From positions 806,001 through 870,000 of the forward strand of contig NZ_OU015319.1 of the NCBI RefSeq assembly GCF_907163125.1: 64,000 bases of DNA, written 5' to 3'. Under the pieces are notes generated by a model that was not told the DNA's origin, made no database searches, and worked only from the letters and a program-made list of their open reading frames with translations. Numbering within the stretch: position 1 is the first letter of the stretch; the number at the start of each line of letters is the position of its first letter. This document shows, one piece after another, positions 42,703 through 52,071 of the stretch. The translations under genes and the position numbers were made by a program. This DNA comes from Cloacibacterium caeni (GTDB taxonomy: Bacteria > Bacteroidota > Bacteroidia > Flavobacteriales > Weeksellaceae).

Positions 42703-43056
42703 ATGGAAGCTGAAGAAATCCGTAATTATTGTCTCAACAAAAAAGGAGTTACGGAAGGTTTTCCGTTTGATGAAACTACTTTAGTCTTTAAAGTAGGTGG
42801 TAAAATGTTTCTATTAATGGCTTTAGAAAAGCAACCATTGGTCTTTTCGGCAAAAAATACTGCAGATTATAACGAAGAACTGCGAGAGCAATATTCCCAA
42901 ATTTCTGGCGCTTATCACATGAACAAAACACATTGGAATTCTGTAATTTGTGAAGGATTGAAGCCAGAATTCATTAAAAAACTTATTGATGATTCATATC
43001 AATTGGTGTATAAAAGTTTAACGAAGAAAATAAAATTAGAAATTTTAAATTCATAA
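42703..43056 (+). CDS. MmcQ/YjbR family protein
   Basis: 117 residues. Family features are EEIRNYCLNKKGVTEGFPFDETTLVFKVGGKMFLLMAL and SGAYHMNKTHWNSVICEGLKPEFIKKLIDDSYQLVYKSL. These compact alpha/beta proteins have a double-psi, CyaY-like fold and are often labelled DNA-binding, with little direct proof. It ends at a terminator shared with the convergent TerC gene. Confidence 0.88.
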   Translation: MEAEEIRNYCLNKKGVTEGFPFDETTLVFKVGGKMFLLMALEKQPLVFSAKNTADYNEELREQYSQISGAYHMNKTHWNSVICEGLKPEFIKKLIDDSYQLVYKSLTKKIKLEILNS

Positions 43057-43057
43057 A

Positions 43058-43087
43058 AAAAGCATTCAGAAATTCCTGAATGCTTTG
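43058..43087. terminator. bidirectional terminator
   Basis: AGCATTCAG / CTGAATGCT with a short loop between the convergent MmcQ-like and TerC genes; preceded by A7 and followed by TTTG. Confidence 0.75.
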
Positions 43088-43091
43088 TGCT

Positions 43092-43850
43092 TTATAAAAC
43101 ATCTTTATCAAGGTGCTGTTCTTCTTCTTTGTAATGTTCGTGAAGATGTACAGGTTCAGATTTTTTGGTCGTTTTCATTTGAATAATATTTACCAAAAGC
43201 GAAAATGCCATAGCGAAATAAATATAACCTTTCGGAATTTCTTTGCCAAAACCTTCCACGATTAGTGAGAAACCAATCAATAGCAAGAATGAAAGTGCTA
43301 AAATTTTAAAAGCAGGGTGTTTATTCACAAAATTGCTGATAGGTTCTGCTGCAAAAAGCATGATAATCACCGTTACAATTACCGCTACATACATTACCCA
43401 AACTTCTTTTACCATTCCTACTGCGGTAATAATAGAGTCGACAGAGAACACCAAATCCATTAATAAAATTTGGAATATCACTTGTCCGAAACTCGTTACA
43501 ATCATGGTTTTGGTTACATCGCCATCTTCGCCTTCCATTTTATGATAAATTTCGGCGGTACTTTTGTAGAGTAGGAATAAACCTCCAAGAATTAAAATCA
43601 AATCTTTACCAGAAATTCCCGTCTCGAAAACGGTAAATAAATCTTGGTCTAGTTTCATGATTTGACTAATCAAAAGTAATAAACCAAGTCTCATCACTCC
43701 TGCAAGAATAAGCCCGATTCTTCTGGCTTTTTTCTGTTGGTTTACAGGTAATTTATTCGCCAAAATAGAAATGAAAATAACATTGTCTATTCCTAGAACG
43801 GTTTCTAGTGCGATAAGAGTAAGTAAAGAAATAATAATTTCTGCTTCCAT
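43092..43850 (-). CDS. TerC family membrane protein (short type)
   Basis: 252 residues with seven membrane helices. The two TerC core motifs are LIALETVLGIDNVIFISILANKLP and FQILLMDLVFSVDSIITAVGMV, each with acidic residues in the membrane. It has the length of YgdQ/YceF-like TerC proteins, shorter than the paralogue at 16333-17430. The C-terminus is His-rich (VHLHEHYKEEEQHLDKD). Metal export is a likely but unproved role. A minus-strand TAGTTTTG box lies 22 nt upstream (43872-43879). Confidence 0.9.
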   Translation of the reverse strand: MEAEIIISLLTLIALETVLGIDNVIFISILANKLPVNQQKKARRIGLILAGVMRLGLLLLISQIMKLDQDLFTVFETGISGKDLILILGGLFLLYKSTAEIYHKMEGEDGDVTKTMIVTSFGQVIFQILLMDLVFSVDSIITAVGMVKEVWVMYVAVIVTVIIMLFAAEPISNFVNKHPAFKILALSFLLLIGFSLIVEGFGKEIPKGYIYFAMAFSLLVNIIQMKTTKKSEPVHLHEHYKEEEQHLDKDVL

Positions 43851-43938
43851 AGTTTTATTTTATGATTTTCACAAAACTATAGAAACTTATGAATCTAATT
43901 TTATAAAATCTGATTGAAAATTTATATGATTCTAACTC

Positions 43939-44865
43939 TTAACTAAAGTTAAAATTTTCGGTCAAAACCTTGTCTTCATCTAATCTTTCGATAAGTTTTT
44001 CTAGCGATTCGAATTTAATTTCTTCGTGTAAAAAATATCTGAATTTTACCGTAATAACTTCGCCATAAATATCTTGATTGAAGTCTAAAATGTATACTTC
44101 TGCAGTCAATTTATCACCATTTACAGTTGGATTAGTGCCAATGCTCATCATGCCTTTGTAAAATTGGTCTTTCACAAAAACTTCTACAATATACGCACCT
44201 TTTTTAGGCAAGAGTTTCAGTTCGTCTATTTCTAGATTTGCAGTAGGGTAACCAATTGTTCTTCCTAGTTTTTTCCCGTCAATTACTTTTCCAGAAAGAG
44301 AGTAGGAATAACCCAGCATTTTATTGGCGCCAACGATGTTTCCGTTACCTAAGCAATTTCTGATTTTAGTAGAACTGATGTTGAAATCATCTTCATTTTT
44401 GATGGCTAGTAATTGTTCTACAGTAAAGTCTAATTCGTTAGAAATTTTTTGAAGCAATTCAAAGTTTCCAGATTTATTTTTCCCGAAAACGTGGTCGTGA
44501 CCTATGATAATGTGTTTTACATTCAGTTTTTTGATGAGAATTTCACGGATAAATTCTTCGCCAGTTAAGTTTCTGAAGTGTTCATCAAATTTTTGTAAAA
44601 ATAAAATGTCAATTCCAGCCTTTTCCAGTAAAAAAAGTTTTTCTTCTAAAGTGTTGAGCAGTTTAAGGTCGTCAGTTGGGTTGAAAATTTTCCTTGGATG
44701 TGGCCAAAAGGTGAGCAAAGAAGTCTCTAAATTATTTTTTTTTGCCTTGTCTTTCAATTGATTGATGATGGAAATATGACCGAGATGAACTCCGTCAAAC
44801 ATTCCTAAAGAAAGAACTTTAGGAGATTTTTCGTGATAAAAATTTAAATCTTCTATGAGTTTCAA
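43939..44865 (-). CDS. ribF: bifunctional riboflavin kinase/FMN adenylyltransferase
   Basis: 308 residues. The N-terminal FAD synthetase part has SLGMFDGVHLGHISII and HIIIGHDHVFGKNKSGNFELL with the nucleotidyltransferase signature; the C-terminal kinase part has GKVIDGKKLGRTIGYPTANLEI and KKGAYIVEVFV. It makes FMN and FAD from riboflavin. It is divergent from atpD, with a spacer of about 100 nt that carries both promoters. No FMN riboswitch is visible, as expected for ribF. Confidence 0.95.
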   Translation of the reverse strand: MKLIEDLNFYHEKSPKVLSLGMFDGVHLGHISIINQLKDKAKKNNLETSLLTFWPHPRKIFNPTDDLKLLNTLEEKLFLLEKAGIDILFLQKFDEHFRNLTGEEFIREILIKKLNVKHIIIGHDHVFGKNKSGNFELLQKISNELDFTVEQLLAIKNEDDFNISSTKIRNCLGNGNIVGANKMLGYSYSLSGKVIDGKKLGRTIGYPTANLEIDELKLLPKKGAYIVEVFVKDQFYKGMMSIGTNPTVNGDKLTAEVYILDFNQDIYGEVITVKFRYFLHEEIKFESLEKLIERLDEDKVLTENFNFS

Positions 44866-44909
44866 AACCGCTTACATTTTCTGTGTGCAAAGATGAAAAA
44901 AAATATTGA

Positions 44910-46478
<1,569 letters not shown>

Positions 46479-46479
46479 T

Positions 46480-46555
46480 AAATTTTAAATGTTAAATTTT
46501 AGATTTTAGATTTGATTTCAACAATTTAAAATTTAAAATCTATAATCTATAATTT
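46480..46555 (+). repeat. atpD-atpC spacer with degenerate inverted repeat
   Basis: The left part has TTTTAGATTTTAGATTT and the right part AAATCTATAATCTATAA in the reverse sense, forming an imperfect AT-only hairpin. It resembles in style the spacers at 30.6 and 39.6 kb. Confidence 0.6.
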
Positions 46556-46562
46556 GAAAAAA

Positions 46563-46847
46563 ATGAATATTAAAATATTAACTCCGGAATTTGTAGTTTT
46601 TGATGGCGAAGTAGATTCAGTTCTTCTTCCTGGAAAAAATGGTGATTTCCATATCATGAAAAACCACGCCGCTATTGTTTCTTCTTTAGTGAATGGTAAA
46701 GTAAGAGTTTTCACAAATGAAATTCAGAATGAAAATTTTGCAAAATTCTTTACCAAAGAAAACGAAAAGAACAGTGTTTTTTCTTATTCTATCAACAGTG
46801 GTGTAGTAGAATTTAGTAATGATAAAGGAATAATCCTTTGTGATTAA
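46563..46847 (+). CDS. atpC: F1 ATP synthase subunit epsilon (N-terminal beta domain form)
   Basis: 94 residues from the ATG at 46563 (MNIKILTPEFVVFDGEVDSVLLPGKNGDFHIMKNHAAIVSSLVNGKVRVF). The beta-sandwich domain is complete, but the C-terminal helical domain found in E. coli epsilon is missing, a common condition in Bacteroidota. The loss of the helices removes the inhibitory hairpin. The gene's terminator has been split by an IS3-family element just downstream. Confidence 0.94.
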   Translation: MNIKILTPEFVVFDGEVDSVLLPGKNGDFHIMKNHAAIVSSLVNGKVRVFTNEIQNENFAKFFTKENEKNSVFSYSINSGVVEFSNDKGIILCD

Positions 46848-46865
46848 AATTCTTCACAATAAATT

Positions 46866-46882
46866 AAAAACTCGAGCAATTT
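46866..46882 (+). terminator. 5' half of the split atpC terminator
   Basis: AAAAACTCGAGCAA followed by TTT. It pairs with TGCTCGAGTTTTT at 48313-48325, now 1.4 kb away beyond the IS element. Joined at the TTT they give a 13-bp stem, a 4-nt loop and a T tail. Confidence 0.8.
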
Positions 46883-46910
46883 TAGACTGCACCCAAAAGT
46901 TTAGACAAAA

Positions 46911-47699
46911 TTAAACAATATTTTCAAAGGAAAGAGTTCGGTACTGTACCGGACTCTTTCCTTTGAGATTGAGTCTTATTCTATCATTGTTGTAATAGTG
47001 AATGTACTTCACTATTTCCTTCTTAAGTTCCTGAATGGAACCAAACTTTCTGGTATAAAACATTTCTGATTTTATCGTTCCAAAAAAGTTTTCTATCACC
47101 GCATTGTCCAAACAGTTTCCTTTTCGGGACATACTTTGAATAATACCTTTTTCTTTTAATATATTTTGATAAGCTTTCATTTGATATTGCCAACCTTGAT
47201 CAGAATGTAGAATGATGTTCTGTGTAGATTTTACTTTTCTGAATGATTTCTTTAGCATTCTGATGATTTGGCTAAACACAGGTCTTTCAGATAAGTCAAA
47301 ACTGACAATTTCACCATTAAATAAATCGATGATTGGAGATAGGTAAAGTTTATTACCCGATACATTAAACTCTGTAACATCGGTTGCCCATTTCTGATTA
47401 GGAGTGTCCGATTTGAAATTCCTCTGTAGAACATTGGGCGCAATTTTCCCTTGCTCTCCCTTGTAAGATTTATATTTCTTCACTCGGATAATACTCTTTA
47501 AACCTAATATTTTCATAAGTCGTAAAACAGTTTTGTGATTAATCAAAATTCCTTTTTCTTTCAAAAGCAAAGTAATTCTTCTATAGCCCAACCTTCCTTT
47601 GTGACGATGATAAACCTGCTTAATCATTTCTTTTATTTCCGCATATTTATCTTTCATTTGAAAGCGTTTTCGATAGTAATAAAAACTGCTTCTTGCCAT
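46911..47699 (-). CDS. IS3-family transposase OrfB (DDE integrase domain)
   Basis: 262 residues from the internal ATG, with the DDE integrase core: WATDVTEF, LHSDQGWQYQ and the later Glu in SRKGNCLDNAVIENFFGTIKSEMF. HTH_21-type segment near HRHKGRLGYRRITLLLKEKGI. The open frame continues upstream of this ATG to the frameshift site inside orfA (KAIEELRQDFDLAVLLNCTSMARSSFYYY), so in life it is most likely made as the C-terminal part of an OrfAB fusion. It ends 28 nt inside the left end of the element. Confidence 0.93.
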   Translation of the reverse strand: MARSSFYYYRKRFQMKDKYAEIKEMIKQVYHRHKGRLGYRRITLLLKEKGILINHKTVLRLMKILGLKSIIRVKKYKSYKGEQGKIAPNVLQRNFKSDTPNQKWATDVTEFNVSGNKLYLSPIIDLFNGEIVSFDLSERPVFSQIIRMLKKSFRKVKSTQNIILHSDQGWQYQMKAYQNILKEKGIIQSMSRKGNCLDNAVIENFFGTIKSEMFYTRKFGSIQELKKEIVKYIHYYNNDRIRLNLKGKSPVQYRTLSFENIV

Positions 47700-47740
47700 C
47701 GATGTACAATTCAGCAGTACTGCTAAATCAAAGTCCTGCC

Positions 47741-48265
47741 TTAACTCTTCGATGGCTTTGGATTTTTCCTTTCCTGAATTAAGGCTTCTAACTTTTTTAA
47801 AATGGCGTTCTCGGCTTCTAAATAATAAATCCTCTCCAACAGTTCTTCCTCCCTTGTTAAGGGTTTGCCTGTTTTCTTTTTTTTTCGCTTGTAATTACTC
47901 ATGGTTTTAGGTCTTCCTCTGGGTCTGTTTTCTAAACCTAAAATACCATTTTTTTTATAATTACGCTGCCAACTAAGAATACTGGACTCCGCAGGAATAT
48001 TAAACCTTCTCGACGCTTCTTTTAAACTTAAATTCTCTTTCTCAATTACTGATAAAATCTTTAATTTAAAATCTTTTGTGTAATGCGTATTGGAAAGCCG
48101 AACAAGTCCTGAAACTCCATAAAGTTCATAAAATTTTATCCATTTACGAACCAAGGAACCACAAACTCCAATGCGTTTTCCTAAATCGTCTGTTCCAATA
48201 TCCCCTTTGTGATATCTCTTTATAGCTTTTAATTTAAAGTCTACTGAATATTTACTTTTCCCCAT
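47741..48265 (-). CDS. IS3-family OrfA (helix-turn-helix protein)
   Basis: 174 residues from the ATG at 48265 (MGKSKYSVDFKLKAIKRYHKGD), which lies inside the element; the longer frame runs out through the inverted repeat. It has two helix-turn-helix segments, IGTDDLGKRIGVCGSLVRKWIKFY and LSLKEASRRFNIPAESSILSWQRNY, then a basic region and a C-terminal leucine-zipper-like helix (EELLERIYYLEAENAILKKLEAL). The zipper codons hold the slippery A-AAA-AAG used to reach orfB. Confidence 0.93.
   Translation of the reverse strand: MGKSKYSVDFKLKAIKRYHKGDIGTDDLGKRIGVCGSLVRKWIKFYELYGVSGLVRLSNTHYTKDFKLKILSVIEKENLSLKEASRRFNIPAESSILSWQRNYKKNGILGLENRPRGRPKTMSNYKRKKKKTGKPLTREEELLERIYYLEAENAILKKLEALIQERKNPKPSKS
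47792..47798 (-). other. programmed -1 frameshift heptamer
   Basis: On the minus strand A-AAA-AAG occurs with AAA and AAG as zero-frame orfA codons (Leu-Lys-Lys). After a -1 slip the frame is open through VRSLNSGKEKSKAIEEL into OrfB. This is the classical IS3-family signal. Confidence 0.75.
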
Positions 48266-48312
48266 AAAAAATGCCCCTAAAAAGTGTCTAACTTTTTGGG
48301 GGCAGTCCATTT

Positions 48313-48328
48313 TGCTCGAGTTTTTTGC
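48313..48328 (+). terminator. 3' half of the split atpC terminator
   Basis: TGCTCGAGTTTTTT is the complement of the half at 46866-46879. The IS3-family element separates the two arms. Confidence 0.8.
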
Positions 48329-48355
48329 TATAAATAATGGAATTATCTTTATTTT

Positions 48356-48420
48356 CAATAGAGTCGGGCTTTAGCCCGACTTTTTAATTTTTAATTTCAT
48401 TGGCTTTAGCCAAAACTTAA
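48356..48420. repeat. double-hairpin repeat element (GGGCTTTAGCCC type), copy at 48.4 kb
   Basis: CAATAGA, then GTCGGGCTTTAGCCCGAC, T5, an AT spacer and TTGGCTTTAGCCAAAACTTA. The same order of parts occurs at 62458-62530. The second hairpin overlaps the stop codon of the radical SAM fragment. Confidence 0.8.
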
Positions 48421-48857
48421 AGTGTAAGTATGGTGCCATGTTCTTTCAAAGTTTGCATCTGCTTAGAATACCAAAACAATTCGAAATCATCAAAATCTAA
48501 TTCATATTTTGCTTTTAACTGGTTGAAAGTTAAGTTTTTATCAGCATGAATAGAAATTTCATCAATTGTTTCAAGAAGCCAAACTGCTTTTTCTTTTTCT
48601 AAATTGATACTAAAAACATTGGTCTTTTCATGGAACGTAAGTGTTGCCATTTCCCAAGAATTTCCTTTCTTTGATTTCGTGAAAAACTCAACCAAAGGTT
48701 TCGCTCCTGCCCAAATAATTTTAGCATTCGGTTTGGTGCTAAAGTGATCTTCTTCTAATAGACAATCGTGAATATAATCAGGATGAATAGTGGTTTTAGG
48801 AATTTTAAATTCAAACCATTCTTGCAGCGGATTTTCAAAACAAATTCCATGCATATA
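48417..48857 (-). pseudogene. 3' fragment of the IS-disrupted radical SAM gene
   Basis: 145 residues from an accidental ATG (MHGICFENPLQEWFEFKIPK) that was an internal Met codon. Restoring the pre-insertion sequence joins LKKSLFNY of the 5' part to MHGICFEN here in frame. The fragment has no radical SAM or cobalamin motif and appears to be the C-terminal domain. On its own it is unlikely to be translated usefully. Confidence 0.88.
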
Positions 48858-48859
48858 AT

Positions 48860-50215
48860 CAACACTTCGCTAAAAAGCTCAAGCCGCAATCTTTCCAAAA
48901 TCAAGGAATAGCTTTATTTTTTCTTTATTTTTCGCAAGTTCGGGGTTTATCCCGAACATTGAAATAAACCGACGCATCAGCAATTCGTTGTAATTCTGTG
49001 TTTTAATATCCGCCATCGAAAAAACAACTTCTTCGTTTGGCTTTTCGTCTTTTTTCGGAATCCAGTAAGCTATTTTCGCCAAATTGAGCGCCGTGAGCGA
49101 CATGTTCCAATGGAAATTGAGCTTGCTTCGGCTTCTCGCTTGGCAGTCGTTCAAGCCTGTGAACTGTTTGGCATCACGATACAAAAACTCTATTTGGAAT
49201 CTCAAACGATACATCTCCAAAATCTCGTTCCAATTTTTCAGCAAATCAGTCGAGAAATATATCTTGTGAGACCAAGCTTCTTTCTTGTTTTTCGTGAAGA
49301 CAACAACTAAATTAACATTCATTTTCAATGATTTAGAATGTGCAATCAAACTGTAAATCTTCTCACTTTCAATTTCGGAAACTAATTTGGCATACTCGTT
49401 TTTAAGAGTTTTAAAGTGAATTTTGCCATCATATTTTTGGGGCCTGCCTTTTCCTTTTTTCTGTTCACCTAAGAAAATATATTGCAAGTCTGCATCATCA
49501 CGAAGTCTTGAAACAATGTGAAAACCTGCATCAACAAATGGTTTTACAAAAGTTACTTTGCTGAAATACGCATCTGCTACCAGATATTTTGAGATTTTCA
49601 GCAAGTCATCTTTTTTCTCCATGATTTTACGCACATAAAATGCTATCAATTTTTCATCATCCCGTAGGTCAATGGTTTGAAATCCGAACAAATGAAAGGC
49701 CGTTTTCCTAGCCACGTCTAAAACCGCCATTCCACAAAACTCCAAACCCCATTTTGTTTTTCCTGCACAACCGCTCCAAAAATATCCAACTCCGGGTGTT
49801 TTTTTGCCAGACTTTGAAATATGGCTGGGGTCAAAGGCAAGAGTCGTCCTTCCCTTTACGCTCATCGTTATCAATGTTTTATTGAATGTCAGAAAATCAA
49901 AACTTCGTTCAAAAAAATACCTAAATCTTTGTTCGCAAAAACCAGAAAATCTTTCTAGCTGCAAAAAATTTATCTTTCCTTTAATGCTCAAAAAAAGCAT
50001 CAAAATCAAAAAGAAACTTTTAGGTATCCTACAGTCCAATTTTTCCTCCATTTGCTCAAATGCGGAAAAAACAATACCTTTAACACTGGATAACTCGGAT
50101 TTTTGTATGCTTTTTTTCAAACATAAATATACTGAAAATCAACGAGTTATCCAAATTTTTAAACGCTTATTTTACTGATTTTCAACTGATTATAATACTT
50201 TTTAGCGAAGTGTTG
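48860..50215 (-). mobile_element. IS4-family insertion sequence, 1356 bp
   Basis: Inverted terminal repeats CAACACTTCGCTAAAAAG (48860-48877) and its complement ending at 50215 are perfect over 18 bp. The flanks carry a 6-bp direct repeat TATAAT (48854-48859 and 50216-50221), the target duplication. One intact transposase gene fills the element. The perfect ends and duplication indicate a recent insertion. Confidence 0.95.
48879..50120 (-). CDS. IS4-family transposase
   Basis: 413 residues. The DDE domain shows TTLAFDPSHISKSGKKTPG (first Asp), KYLVADAYFSKVTFV (second Asp) and the family's Y-x2-R-x3-E-x6-K signature in MYRLRFQIEFLYRDAKQ, which supplies the Glu. The start at 50120 is a TTG; the next in-frame Met is residue 24 and would lose conserved sequence. 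A 10-bp inverted repeat (GGATAACTCG, 50143-50152 and 50088-50097) brackets this start and could hide it from transcripts that enter from outside. Confidence 0.93.
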   Translation of the reverse strand: MKKSIQKSELSSVKGIVFSAFEQMEEKLDCRIPKSFFLILMLFLSIKGKINFLQLERFSGFCEQRFRYFFERSFDFLTFNKTLITMSVKGRTTLAFDPSHISKSGKKTPGVGYFWSGCAGKTKWGLEFCGMAVLDVARKTAFHLFGFQTIDLRDDEKLIAFYVRKIMEKKDDLLKISKYLVADAYFSKVTFVKPFVDAGFHIVSRLRDDADLQYIFLGEQKKGKGRPQKYDGKIHFKTLKNEYAKLVSEIESEKIYSLIAHSKSLKMNVNLVVVFTKNKKEAWSHKIYFSTDLLKNWNEILEMYRLRFQIEFLYRDAKQFTGLNDCQARSRSKLNFHWNMSLTALNLAKIAYWIPKKDEKPNEEVVFSMADIKTQNYNELLMRRFISMFGINPELAKNKEKIKLFLDFGKIAA

Positions 50216-50216
50216 T

Positions 50217-51968
50217 ATAATTGAACAACGATTTTTTTAACCCAAAACTAAATTTGCTATGGTCAATTCCGGTTTTATCTTGAAATTCTACATCGTTATT
50301 GGCAAAAGTAATCTCTTTCAAATGAGGAACTACACCAAATTCTTCAGGATTTTTCCCAACAGGAGAATGCGCGGTCATGGCAAATTGATGCCAAAATCCA
50401 CTTTGTAGAATCCCCATTTCGAACATTTGACGAACCATTTCCAAAGAATCGATGGTTTCTTGTTCGGTTTGTGTAGGATAACCGTACATTAAATAGGAGT
50501 GAACCATAATTCCTGCTTCAGTAAAATTTCTGGTGACTTTGGCAACTTGAGCAACAGAAACTCCTTTATTAATGAGTTTTAATAATCTATCAGAAGCTAC
50601 TTCAAGACCACCAGATACAGCTACACAACCTGAAAGTTTCAATAAAAAGCATAAATCTCTGGTAAAGCTTTTTTCAAATCGAATATTTGTCCACCAAGTT
50701 ACCACGAGTTTTCTTCTCAAAATTTCAAGAGCCACTTCTCGCATTAAAGCTGGTGGTGCTGCTTCATCAACAAAGTGGAAACCGTTTTCTCCTGTTTTTT
50801 CGATAAGTTCTTCCATTCTGTCCACCAAAATTTTTGCAGCAATAGGCTCATAAATTTTGATATAATCGAGCGATATGTCGCAAAAAGTACATTTTCCCCA
50901 ATAGCAACCATGAGCCATTGTGAGTTTATTCCATCTTCCATCGCTCCACAAACTATGCATAGGATTTGCGATTTCTATTACAGAAATGTATTGGTCTAAA
51001 GGTAAATCTGTGTAATCTGGTGTCCCAATTTCGGCTTGTTTATAATCGTGTCTTTCGGAATTGTTTTTATAAACAACTTCCCCGTTTTCTAAGAGGAAGG
51101 TTCGTTTGAATAAAGATACTTCAATCTGCTCATAATGACAGACGTTTTCAAAAAGTAATTCTATCGGAAGTTCACCATCGTCTAATGTGATGAAATCAAA
51201 AAATTCAAAAACTCTTTTGTCTTTTAAATCCCTAAGTTCTGTATTGGCAAAACCACCACCAAAAGCCGTTTTAATGTTTGGATAATGATTTTTAATATGT
51301 TGGGCGCATCTAAACGCCGAATACAAATTACCAGGAAACGGAACGGAAAAACAAACCAATTTCGGCTGCGTTTCGAGAAGTTTTTTATCTAAAATTTCAA
51401 GAGTAAAATTATCTACGAAAGTTTTGTCTGATTGGAGTTTTTCATACAATTCGTCAAATGAATTAGCACTTCTTCCCAGTCGTTCTGCATATCTGCTAAA
51501 TCCAAAATTTTCATCAATATTTTCTATAATATAATCTGATAAATCTTCTAAGTAAAGGGTAGCGAGATGCTTTGCTTTGTCTTGTAATCCCATGTTTCCA
51601 AAAGCGTATTCCATATCATCTAACTGATTAAATCTGGAAGCTTCTGGCAAGAAATTCATACTGCAAATTTGCCTTGCAAGTGTTGGTTTTTTGTTTTGAA
51701 GAAAAGCAATAACTTCATCTATGGTTTTGATGTATTCTTCTTTTAACGCAAAAATTCTCTGAGCGTTTTCAGATAAATTTTTGGTCTTTACTTTAAAAAT
51801 TTGGGTAACTCCTTTTTTGGAAAAAATTTCTAAGATGACTTCTATCCCCAAATCGATTTGATAACTCGAAATATTTTTGGTATTGAGAAATCCTTTCAAG
51901 TACGCAGTTGCAGGATACGGCGTATTGAGTTGGGTAAATGGAGGAGTGAGGAGCAGTAAATCTTTCAA
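50217..51968 (-). pseudogene. 5' part of an IS-disrupted cobalamin-type radical SAM gene
   Basis: 584 native residues, after which the frame runs into the IS end (TTLR, stop at 50202). With the 145-residue piece beyond the element the intact protein would be 729 residues. The N-terminal part (LLLLTPPFTQLNTPYPATAYLKGFL onward) resembles the B12-binding fold of B12-dependent radical SAM enzymes. The iron-sulfur motif lies at about residue 350: HGCYWGKCTFCD, that is C-x4-C-x2-C. Further core motifs are VSGGLEVASDRLLKLINKGVS and HSYLMYGYPTQT. The reaction is unknown. The core is intact in this part, so partial activity cannot be excluded. Confidence 0.9.
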
Positions 51969-51982
51969 AAAATGAATTTTTG

Positions 51983-51990
51983 CAAAGGTA
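51983..51990 (-). promoter_or_regulatory. -7 box of the radical SAM gene
   Basis: TACCTTTG on the minus strand 15 nt before the ATG at 51968, which predicts a very short leader. Confidence 0.5.
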
Positions 51991-52020
51991 TGATTTTCCT
52001 ATAGATTTTTGGAATAAAAA

Positions 52021-52048
52021 AATCCGTCAGAAGAGTCTCTAACGGATT
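52021..52048 (-). terminator. terminator of the acyltransferase gene
   Basis: AATCCGTCAGA / TCTAACGGATT (one G-T pair) with a run of T on the minus strand, 24 nt past the stop codon at 52072. Confidence 0.75.
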
Positions 52049-52071
52049 CTATAAGTTTTAATTTTTTACTT

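Larger units (their letters stand above)
46883..48309 (-). mobile_element. IS3-family insertion sequence (IS150-like), 1427 bp
   Basis: The ends are imperfect inverted repeats: T-A-GACTGCACCCAAAAGTTTAGACA on the left and, reverse-complemented, TG-GACTGCCCCCAAAAAGTTAGACA on the right. Flanking TTT at 46880-46882 and 48310-48312 is the 3-bp target duplication. Inside are orfA (47741-48265) and orfB (46911-47699) in the usual IS3 arrangement with a -1 frameshift site. Both frames are open, so the element could be active. Confidence 0.93.

Noticed and set aside
16333-43850. The two TerC genes as a recent duplication
   Set aside because: The proteins differ in length (365 and 252 residues) and in the spacing of helices; they represent two old subfamilies.
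48417-48854. Independent 145-residue gene
   Set aside because: The target duplication and frame show it is the displaced end of the radical SAM gene; its ATG is an internal Met codon.
46911-50215. One composite transposon made of the two IS elements
   Set aside because: The elements belong to different families, have different ends and separate target duplications, so they are independent insertions.
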